DNA of 14,662 nt, taken from contig LT642551.1 of NCBI GenBank assembly GCA_900128585.1, forward strand, positions 1-14,662. The letters run 5' to 3'. The notes beneath the pieces are model-generated. The model was not told the origin of the DNA. It did no database searches and worked only from the letters and a program-made list of their open reading frames with translations. Below are positions 8,531 to 14,662 of this stretch, in pieces (within the stretch, counting starts at the first letter, position 1; the number at the start of each line of letters is the position of its first letter). The DNA comes from Stramenopiles sp. TOSAG23-3 (Eukaryota > Sar). The position numbers were made by a program, and so were the translations under genes.

Positions 8531-8646
8531 CTGCCTCTCTAGTAGTCTTCTATTATAAAAAAGTATAGTATTATTATGTGTATTATTATTATGTACCAAG
8601 TACATTATTATTAATTTATTCCTTACTTGTTTTATTCATCAGCCAT

Positions 8647-8760
8647 AGAAGAAGAAGAAAGAAGAAGAAGAAGAAGAAGAAGAAGAAGAAGAAGAAGAAG
8701 AAGAAGAAGAAAGAAGAAAGAAGAAAGAAGAGAAAGAAGAAAGAAGAAGAAGAAGAAAAG
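8647..8760 (+). repeat. GAA microsatellite in a 114-base purine tract
   Basis: Every base from 8647 to 8760 is A or G. (GAA)17 is uninterrupted over 8661-8711, then decays into GAAA/GAGAA variants. The minus strand, which codes NDUFA2, is pyrimidine here, about 595 bases upstream of its start. Long GAA tracts are triplex-forming and unstable in length. Confidence 0.95.
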
Positions 8761-9011
8761 CAAAATCCGCATGCATAATCTAGGTATTATATCGGTTATC
8801 TACATTCAAATACCAAGCACTAATAACCCGAACCACTCGTCTATAGTGTACTCACTCTTCTTCGCATTGATTATTAAGGTAAAGTGCTGTTCTAGAATAT
8901 TGATTAAATAATTTCTATACATTACTATAAAGTTTTGATAATAATGTATTTATTCTAGACTATATGATTTATATCCTTAATAATGGTCTCAACTCGACCC
9001 TCTGCGCCGCG

Positions 9012-9045
9012 CTCTTTTTTCTTCTCCTCCTCCTCTCCTCCCCTC
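9012..9045 (+). promoter_or_regulatory. 34-base pyrimidine tract upstream of the methyltransferase
   Basis: An uninterrupted C/T stretch (T-rich then CTCC-rich) in a small GC-rich island, 191 bases before the ATG at 9237. Its position suggests a promoter or 5' leader element. It has the same coding-strand polarity as the tracts upstream of three other genes in the window. Confidence 0.35.
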
Positions 9046-9236
9046 GCGCTGCCGCCAACCGCCTCCCCGCCGCTCGACGAATTACACGACCAAAGAAGAA
9101 TATCTTTAATACCAAAATTCATGCGATATTCATAGACTGAACAACAAAACGTAACATTAATTCTTCCAACATATAGCATTAAATATCTGAACGCATTAAT
9201 CGATTTTTATACTGTGTGATAATCTTGGAGACCATT

Positions 9237-10580
9237 ATGGCAAAATTAGGAAAACGACGAGGGAAAACCCCAACAACGCAGAGGCGGAGGGGGAAGGCGA
9301 CGCCGGTGCCAGCCCCTGTGGACACAACGCCCGCCGCCGGGCCTGTAACCTCTGGGCTGTTCTACACGGTCGTCAATCGATGCTTGTGGGCCGTGCTGTT
9401 CACCGCGGCCCTGAAACATTTCGGTGTCTTCGAACGGTTTGGGATCCAACTCCCCTATGGGCTTGACAACGACGATCTGTACACGGTTTCTTTCTCGCTG
9501 CAAACGACGACAGTCGCGCTTGTTTCACTCGTAGTCCTCAGCCTCGCCAGCCTAGCCATGGCGACCGAGCACAAACTAACCGGGGGTGAATATTTGGACA
9601 GGGCCCCAGTTGGCCTCAAGGAATTCCAATCGTTTGGCTTAGGTGCTTTGTCCGACAGTGCGTCCGGTGCAGACTTGTACTTGGACGTATTGAAACGGTC
9701 GCTTTGCAACATGATTTATTATGAGTCGAGCCACCCTATTCATATTTATGGGCCAGACAAAAAGATTAAGCTTGCGAACGGCTTTCACCTCTACTCTCGT
9801 GTTCATGGAGAAGACCTTCCTGCCAATGCAATGAGCATGATTGGCATGAAGAGAATGAACAATATCCAGGGGTGCATTGAAAACGTGCTCAAGAACAAAA
9901 TCCCAGGGGACTTGATAGAAACCGGCGCGTGCAAGGGGGGGGCAACCATCTTCATGCGTGGGTGCCTGAAAGCGATGGGAAACAAGACCCGCAAAGTGTT
10001 CGTTTGTGATACCTTTTCCATGCCCGAACCGTCTGGTTCCTGGATCGTCCACGTGATTATTGGGTGGATCACTAACCTGTTAGTATCGATTCCATCAAAA
10101 GCATTTCGAGGGAAACTCATCAACGCCCTTTGGAAAGCGCAAAAAGACTTCCCGCAGTCCGATGGAGAATTGGGAGAGGACGAGCAAGCCTTTGCAGCGT
10201 TTCTTCTTCGAAACCTGATACATTTGCGCCCTGTACCCAGCGTTCAAAAGGCATACGAACACGTGAAATCTAACTTTGCCCGATATGGTCTTCTGGACGA
10301 CAGGGTGGTTTTTTTGAAGGGCTGGTTTTCCGAGACCATCCCGAGCGCACCAATTAAGAACATCGCAGTGCTTCGAATGGACGGTGATACGTACGAGAGC
10401 ACCATTGATGCCCTCAACATGTGCTACCCGAAGCTTAGTTCGGGCGGGTACTGTATTGTGGACGATTACTGGTCTCTGGAAGACTGCAAAAGGGCCGTGG
10501 ACGAGTACCGTGCGACCCATGGCATAACCGAACCGATCGTACGCATTGATGGTTTGTCATGCTACTGGCAACGTGCGTGA
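9237..10580 (+). CDS. TylF/MycF-type O-methyltransferase with N-terminal membrane segment
   Basis: 447 residues from the ATG at 9237, which has A at -3 and G at +4; a longer frame begins with GTG. Residues 145-447 match the macrocin-O-methyltransferase family. Landmarks are DLYLDVLKRSLCNMIYYE, ANAMSMIGMKRMNNIQGCIE, the SAM-binding GDLIETGACKGGATIFMRG (224-242), YGLLDDRVVFLKGWFSETIP, LRMDGDTYESTIDALNMCYP and SGGYCIVDDYW. The Asp of the DGD motif and the Asp409-Asp410 pair fit the family's metal-binding acids. Known bacterial members methylate sugar hydroxyls on antibiotics using SAM and Mg2+; the substrate here is unknown. The N-terminus is very basic, then hydrophobic at about 41-65 and strongly so at 91-109, suggesting a membrane anchor. 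Residues 262-300 form an insertion that includes another hydrophobic stretch. The family is mainly bacterial, so old horizontal transfer is plausible. Confidence 0.88.
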   Translation: MAKLGKRRGKTPTTQRRRGKATPVPAPVDTTPAAGPVTSGLFYTVVNRCLWAVLFTAALKHFGVFERFGIQLPYGLDNDDLYTVSFSLQTTTVALVSLVVLSLASLAMATEHKLTGGEYLDRAPVGLKEFQSFGLGALSDSASGADLYLDVLKRSLCNMIYYESSHPIHIYGPDKKIKLANGFHLYSRVHGEDLPANAMSMIGMKRMNNIQGCIENVLKNKIPGDLIETGACKGGATIFMRGCLKAMGNKTRKVFVCDTFSMPEPSGSWIVHVIIGWITNLLVSIPSKAFRGKLINALWKAQKDFPQSDGELGEDEQAFAAFLLRNLIHLRPVPSVQKAYEHVKSNFARYGLLDDRVVFLKGWFSETIPSAPIKNIAVLRMDGDTYESTIDALNMCYPKLSSGGYCIVDDYWSLEDCKRAVDEYRATHGITEPIVRIDGLSCYWQRA

Positions 10581-11086
10581 GGGAGGGGCATCTAAAGTTT
10601 TTTTTCCGTTTCGCAGTTTATCATATCATACTGGTTTGTTATGAATAAGATCTTGTTTACCCTATCTTATCATTATGATAACTTTTACTACACTGAAAAA
10701 ACAAATTATATATAGTATGCTTTACTATGTATGATATTTATTATTGAATAATTAAAACATATGTAATATTTTATTTTTTTTTATTGAATATTAAATTTTA
10801 TTTCATTGAGCAGTACCACAGACAACGAGCCCCTTTAAAATATTTATGCCGCTGTGTACTTTTAAGACCAATCAATTGGAATCTTGACCAGAACTAACTT
10901 GGGGAGGATCTGCAATAGGGAGGAGATATTGTTCTTGAACTGACACCTTCTTTTTTCTTTAATTTTAATTACTATAAAAAAAACTGATTATATAGTATAA
11001 AATAACAGCCAATTTTTCTTGGTTTTAATTTTATATAGAAATTTAAAAGTTAATGCTTCGTATGCTATATATTGCGATCAAGTTTT
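10581..11086. other. Convergent AT-rich intergenic region
   Basis: Facing 3' ends of the methyltransferase and the histone-fusion gene. It is mostly AT, with a small hairpin (arms 10667-10673 and 10675-10681) and a more balanced patch at 10810-10950. A 29-codon minus-strand frame at 10872-10958 ends like a protein but is too short to call. No canonical plus-strand AATAAA is seen just after the methyltransferase stop. Confidence 0.5.
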
Positions 11087-11091
11087 TTATT
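11086..11091 (-). terminator. AATAAA overlapping the stop codon of the histone-fusion gene
   Basis: The final Glu codon and the TAA stop read GAATAAA on the minus strand, so AATAAA spans the stop. If used, the 3' UTR would be only about 20-30 bases. AT-rich sequence follows directly, and weaker alternatives lie further downstream. Confidence 0.3.
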
Positions 11092-13381
11092 CAAAAATGC
11101 CTTCTTGGGTAATCGTCTCCTCGGAAACTGGGGACAGCTTTGTCCCTCTGTAATTGTTGCCGTATGTGTTTGTTGAGGAGTGTGAATGCAAGCCTTTAAG
11201 CATGGGGCGCTGTTTTCGTCCGTTTCCGCTCTTGCTTTTACTGCCTCCTTGCAATTTATCACTCCCAGAAAGCAACGTATTGTCTTCTTTTAGGTGCTGT
11301 TCCCAGTGCTCTAGCATTTCAAAAAAGGGGTTCTCTAAATTCAGCTGCAAACGTCGCGTCCCATCCTGGGCGTTGCGAAGGTGTGCCCTGAGCTGCCTTG
11401 CCAGCTTGAAGCATTCTTGCTCCTCGTCTTCCATGACTCTTTGGTACGATTTTTCATGGCATACCCAATCCCGGGTTTTTCGAATCGACTTTGCCAGTCT
11501 GCTCCATGTTTGCGCCGACCTTTCGGCGTCCCTCAACAAAGCCGTGGCGCAGGATAAGAACGCCCTCCGTCGTTTTTCGCGGGCCTGTCTTTCCATCAAC
11601 TCTTTTCGTTGCTGCCGGGCTTGGTACGCCCTTTGGCGGTCTCGAACCCCGCGAAACTTGGCCTGGATGCGCAGTGCAGCTTCGTGCTTGCGTGCTTTAT
11701 CGCGCATCGCTTGCAGGGCCTTGAATTCTGCTGCATGTTGTTTCTTGTCTCGAAACAGGGCGGACTTGTTGTGGCGGGGGCCTTTTTTCTTTTTTCGTTT
11801 GTTAAATGGCTGCTTGCCGTGCTGCTCCATGCTCTTAATGTTCTTCTCTGAATACAGCTCTTGGTACGGCAACAAGGGTAACTTCTTCAAAGGCGCAAGG
11901 TCCGCGTACTTCCCGGTTTCCGGTGATTTCAATATCCTTGAAGAAGCCTTCTTCTGCTTCGTTGTTGTGCTGTATTTTTTTGCATCCCATTTCACTTTGC
12001 TCGGTTGCTTCAGACGGCTTTTAAAAACGTCTTTGTTTACTCTTATCTTCTTTTTGCCACGTTGCCCTTTTTCGAGTGCGCGCCGCTCTGCAGGCGTTGG
12101 TAGCATCGGTACGTTTAAGGAGTCCAACGCTTTTAACGACGTTGCGCTCATGCTTGATCGCAATTTTCTATTCCTATATTCCGATGGGTGAGGCAGGGTC
12201 TTGCTACTCGTGCTCCCTTTCATGCGCCTCAGGGTGGACTCGTCTGCCTGGTTGTCTACTCTCGATTTTGCGGCCTTAAGTTGGGACAAGTCCTGGGCTT
12301 TTGCTGACGTGAGAAGTCCCCTTCGGGCAGCTTCTCGCTGTTTAAACTGCCACCAAGTTTTTGGTAAGGCAAAAATATCGACTATCAACTTTGTGCTCAT
12401 TCCAAGATCCAACGGAGATTTTTTCTCGTTAATTAGTTTTCCACCATATACGAAGACCAGAGATTTTTTTTCCATTCGAAGCTTTGAGCACGCCCTGTTG
12501 ATGACGTCTCCAATACGGATGCGTGAGTTTACCTTAAAATTTGCTTTTCCAACGATTTCGGCCCCATCCTGGGCCCTAACCCGAATGCGGGTGGTTTCTC
12601 CGTCAAATATCCGCAAGTAGAACCTGTCGACGGCCTCTTTTGCTGTCCTGCGACCCTGGCTGCCAATCTTACCAGGCATTATGTGGTTGACTATGGCCCC
12701 CATCATTTTCATATCTAGCAGCACCGTGCTACTGTTCATCGAAGCAATTTTCATCATTTCGGCCAACAACGTGCGAACGATTGCAACCATGAAAAGTCTG
12801 GCATCATTTGACATGCCGTATACGGGATGGACTTTTCTTAACAAGTTGCTTAGGTCTACGTCAGTAACAACATCGTCTTTGCGCCGACCCCAGCTCTGCT
12901 GACGTTTGGCAGCGTTCGCAATGTCCGAGTCGGTCGCAGCCTTCCCTTGCTCACTGTCTGTTCGCTCAGATTCGGAAAGCTTGTCCGTATCGAGCAAGAC
13001 TTTTGAAGTGTCGTTATCTAAATAGTGTTCTAAAACTAGCGCCAAGCTACTGCACGTTGAACACAAAACCCGGAGATTTGTGTTCCGGCGAAGGGCGAGC
13101 TGGATGTAGCACGGAATGATCTCAGTCTTCTTGTTTCTTCGCTTGCTCTTGAAAGTGTTGCTCTGGGCAACCGCAACCGCAGCCCGAAGAATTTCGGCAC
13201 ATACGGATTCCAAAATTGCAGCTGAGTAAACTGCGGCTTCTTTCTTAACCCGATTCCCGTACAATTTAATGTGAGTCTCGTGGATCGGTGGAGAAGGGAA
13301 GCAAAGGATTGTATTCAGGCTCCTGAGCTGCTCGAGTGACCAAGCTCCTTCCAGTGTTTGATCCGTCTCGGGGTGTACCAT
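11087..13381 (-). CDS. H2A-like/H2B-like histone-fold doublet fused to a SUMO-like domain and an IQ motif
   Basis: 764 residues, ATG start, TAA stop. Residues 28-106 align with histone H2A: GNRVKKEAAVYSAAILESVC then AEIL, and NKKTEIIPCYIQLALRRN against the H2A signature NKKTRIIPRHLQLAIRN, with about eight extra residues before loop 2. Residues 177-254 align with H2B: LLRKVHPVYGMSN against VLKQVHPDTGISS, then MPGKIGSQGRRTAKEAVDRF against [20 protein letters not shown]. Residues 255-338 resemble a SUMO/ubiquitin-like fold (SLVFVYGGKLINEKKSPLDL, then GM and KLIVDIF) without a terminal GlyGly. Residues 340-565 are basic linker. A perfect IQ motif IQAKFRGVRDR (572-582), which binds calmodulin or EF-hand proteins, precedes helices up to about 700. 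Location (nucleus or axoneme) is unknown. Assignment of both folds is confident; function is not. Confidence 0.88.
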   Translation of the reverse strand: MVHPETDQTLEGAWSLEQLRSLNTILCFPSPPIHETHIKLYGNRVKKEAAVYSAAILESVCAEILRAAVAVAQSNTFKSKRRNKKTEIIPCYIQLALRRNTNLRVLCSTCSSLALVLEHYLDNDTSKVLLDTDKLSESERTDSEQGKAATDSDIANAAKRQQSWGRRKDDVVTDVDLSNLLRKVHPVYGMSNDARLFMVAIVRTLLAEMMKIASMNSSTVLLDMKMMGAIVNHIMPGKIGSQGRRTAKEAVDRFYLRIFDGETTRIRVRAQDGAEIVGKANFKVNSRIRIGDVINRACSKLRMEKKSLVFVYGGKLINEKKSPLDLGMSTKLIVDIFALPKTWWQFKQREAARRGLLTSAKAQDLSQLKAAKSRVDNQADESTLRRMKGSTSSKTLPHPSEYRNRKLRSSMSATSLKALDSLNVPMLPTPAERRALEKGQRGKKKIRVNKDVFKSRLKQPSKVKWDAKKYSTTTKQKKASSRILKSPETGKYADLAPLKKLPLLPYQELYSEKNIKSMEQHGKQPFNKRKKKKGPRHNKSALFRDKKQHAAEFKALQAMRDKARKHEAALRIQAKFRGVRDRQRAYQARQQRKELMERQAREKRRRAFLSCATALLRDAERSAQTWSRLAKSIRKTRDWVCHEKSYQRVMEDEEQECFKLARQLRAHLRNAQDGTRRLQLNLENPFFEMLEHWEQHLKEDNTLLSGSDKLQGGSKSKSGNGRKQRPMLKGLHSHSSTNTYGNNYRGTKLSPVSEETITQEGIFE

Positions 13382-14243
13382 GCTTCCGATCGACTTCCCA
13401 GTTTTTCCAACTTGACTTCCAAATATTTTGACCTGTCCACACCTCGATGCACTATGAATCTATTTGTAATTGTTACTCGGCTGGTAACCTAATCGAAAGT
13501 CTAACAAATTTGCAACGTATCATTGAGTCGTGCATTCCTCAACGCGAAGTAACTAAGTTTCCCTTCAATTATTCTTCGTGAAAGAATAAATGTTGCCACT
13601 CCTCCTCCTCGCCAAAAAATGTGTTATTATTATATGCACCACACAGCACTAAATTCTATATATACACAACAACTTTTCGCACCTTTTTTTTTGTTGGTAT
13701 GTTGCAGCATAAGAAGATGAAATCAAGTAATTCACTATCCCATGGTGTGTTTATACTGTTGTTTCCCCAGGCCGCTTCGCGCAAATTCAGTAACAGCTCT
13801 ACTGCCTCTGTCCCTGTTCTAAAGCTACAATAATGGCCTCATCACCTTCGCTTTTGTTGCTTCCTAACTTAAGGTCTTATATATTGTTGTGATAACAGTT
13901 TGATGTTTTTGTAGATTATTTGTATATCTATATTATCTATAACAAAATGAGACATTTATTAATCCCTTATACTATATCCTTAATTAACGACGACATTTGA
14001 ACGAACCTTTTTTTTTAATTATTTTTTTCGTCATCCCATCAACCGCTTGCTCTTGTGGTACTGTATGATATTGTACAGGAACACAACATCGGGCAAAAAG
14101 AGGTAGCAGTTTAATACGATATAACAGGGACAAAAAGAAACGAACAAAGAGATTTTAAATTCTCGTCGATTTATTATATCGGTAAATTATTATTACAATA
14201 TATTGTATTCTAAAAATGATGATAATCGCTCCTGCTGTGCCTC
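13382..14243. other. Spacer upstream of the histone-fusion gene
   Basis: It holds the 5' region of the fusion gene and the 3' region of the right-edge gene, both on the minus strand. Bases 13382-13459 continue the fusion frame without a stop but without another ATG. Bases 13740-13850 are more balanced than their surroundings, with only tiny reading frames. Bases 13880-14210 are AT-rich. I see no RNA gene or mobile element. Confidence 0.5.
14170..14175 (-). terminator. Poly(A) signal AATAAA of the right-edge gene
   Basis: TTTATT on the plus strand gives AATAAA on the minus strand 69 bases after the TAA at 14244. This is almost the same spacing as for the coiled-coil gene at the left edge. Confidence 0.45.
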
Positions 14244-14662
14244 TTAGGAGGTTTCTTCGGTCACCTCTGAGCTCATATCTGATCCGCCAACTTCACTACC
14301 GCTTGAGATGCTGCTGCCATCGTCGCTACCGCTGGCGCTGCTACCAGAATCGTTGTCACCGTCGCTGCCCTCTCCCACATCGTCCATTAGCAACAATGTC
14401 TCGTCGTCGATGCTATCATCGCTGCTGTCGCTGCTACCATCGCTATCGCCATCGCTTCCTCCTTCAGCAGCGATGTCATCGTCTGTCGAGGATTCGGTTT
14501 CTTCTCCGGCACTCACGACACCTTCCTCTCCACCCTTTCTTGCAGCTACCCATCTTATGAAATCCTCCCCGTTTTCTCCGTCCCATGGCCGGCGCAAGCC
14601 CATCTTCATCGCCTCGATGCGGTTGTCTTTAATAATTCTCCGCTTTTCTTCCTCTCGTTTTT
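14244..14662 (-). CDS. C-terminus of an acidic Ser/Asp/Gly-rich protein, 5' end outside the window
   Basis: The frame is open from the right edge to a TAA stop, 138 residues visible. The ATG at 14609 is unlikely to be the start because the 17 codons before it read as charged protein (KREEEKRRIIKDNRIEA) and the frame stays open. After the charged helix comes MKMGLRRPWDGENGEDFIRW, which looks like folded sequence. About 95 residues of low-complexity Ser/Asp/Glu/Gly follow, with strings such as SDGSSDSSDDS, ending SSEVTEETS. Such tails are likely casein kinase 2 targets and are common in nuclear or chromatin-handling proteins, but no family can be named. It runs in the same direction as the histone-fusion gene. 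Confidence 0.7.
   Translation of the reverse strand, partial: KREEEKRRIIKDNRIEAMKMGLRRPWDGENGEDFIRWVAARKGGEEGVVSAGEETESSTDDDIAAEGGSDGDSDGSSDSSDDSIDDETLLLMDDVGEGSDGDNDSGSSASGSDDGSSISSGSEVGGSDMSSEVTEETS

Larger units (their letters stand above)
8053..9236. other. Divergent AT-rich spacer rich in simple repeats
   Basis: About 1.2 kb between the NDUFA2 start and the methyltransferase start. It contains TAA/ATT runs with a perfect inverted repeat, a TCC run, a GAA run and, at 8995-9080, an isolated GC-rich patch with a 34-base pyrimidine tract. Reading frames here (such as 8578-8911 and 8955-9179) are repeat artefacts. I see no RNA gene. Confidence 0.6.

Noticed and set aside
8578-8911. Lys/Arg/Glu-rich frames over the GAA tract
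   Set aside because: Repeat artefact; the flanking residues are AT-rich noise.
8955-9179. 74-codon minus-strand frame with a Glu/Lys/Gly stretch
   Set aside because: The only distinctive part is the reverse of the pyrimidine tract; there is no family match and no supporting context.
10872-10958. 29-codon minus-strand frame ending in a stop, a possible extra exon of the histone-fusion gene
   Set aside because: Too short for its AT-rich setting, and no good donor is seen near the fusion gene's C-terminus.
11087-13381. Identity of the fusion protein as IQUB
   Set aside because: Ubiquitin-like plus IQ is shared, but IQUB has no histone folds and its conserved C-terminal landmarks are not seen here.
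11087-13381. Viral origin, as with Marseillevirus histone doublets
   Set aside because: Domain order is reversed, the extra domains are absent from known viral doublets, and the surrounding genes and spacers are cellular eukaryotic.
13621-13833. 70-codon plus-strand frame upstream of the histone-fusion gene
   Set aside because: It starts with GTG and has no recognisable composition or domain.
14216-14560. 114-codon plus-strand Arg/Cys-rich frame
   Set aside because: It is the antisense shadow of the Ser/Asp-rich coding repeat of the right-edge gene.

Overview
This window looks like nuclear DNA of a free-living eukaryotic microbe, probably a flagellate or alga. The genes are long, almost intronless and of balanced base composition. 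The spacers are very AT-rich and full of simple repeats. Gene content is eukaryotic: a mitochondrial complex I subunit (NDUFA2/B8), a BCAS3/ATG18-type autophagy protein, a tetraspanin-like protein and a histone-derived fusion. AATAAA-type poly(A) signals can be seen. I cannot name the lineage. A giant-virus origin is unlikely given the 0.3-1.3 kb spacers, the microsatellites and the complex I gene.

Layout: (1) bases 3-2135 (+) hold the end of a long coiled-coil protein that runs off the left edge. (2) 2818-5277 (-) is a BCAS3-like WD40/PROPPIN protein; a possible extra 3' exon lies at 2491-2649. (3) 5278-6590 is a divergent AT-rich spacer with a large CTTT pyrimidine tract. (4) 6591-7439 (+) is a tetraspanin-like membrane protein. 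(5) 7738-8052 (-) is NDUFA2. (6) 8053-9236 is a second divergent AT-rich spacer with TAA, TCC and GAA repeats. (7) 9237-10580 (+) is a TylF/MycF-type O-methyltransferase with an N-terminal membrane segment. (8) 11087-13381 (-) is a 764-residue fusion. (9) 14244-14662 (-) is the acidic C-terminus of a gene that runs off the right edge.

The exciting item is gene (8). In one chain it carries an H2A-like histone fold, an H2B-like histone fold, a SUMO/ubiquitin-like domain directly after the H2B-type C-terminal helix, a long basic linker, a textbook IQ motif and a helical tail. Most nucleosome acidic-patch residues, and the H2A loop-2 arginine that contacts DNA, are replaced. It is therefore either a highly modified chromatin factor or a histone dimer reused for another job. 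I know of no described protein with this architecture.

The genes do not form an operon or a single pathway. The coiled-coil protein has RPKTAP/RPSSAP-type motifs common in ciliary proteins and the fusion has an IQ motif, so a link of both to flagella or microtubules is possible but unproven. The first six genes alternate strand strictly, so the two longest spacers are shared divergent promoter regions. Four genes have pyrimidine-rich tracts on their own coding strand upstream of the start.
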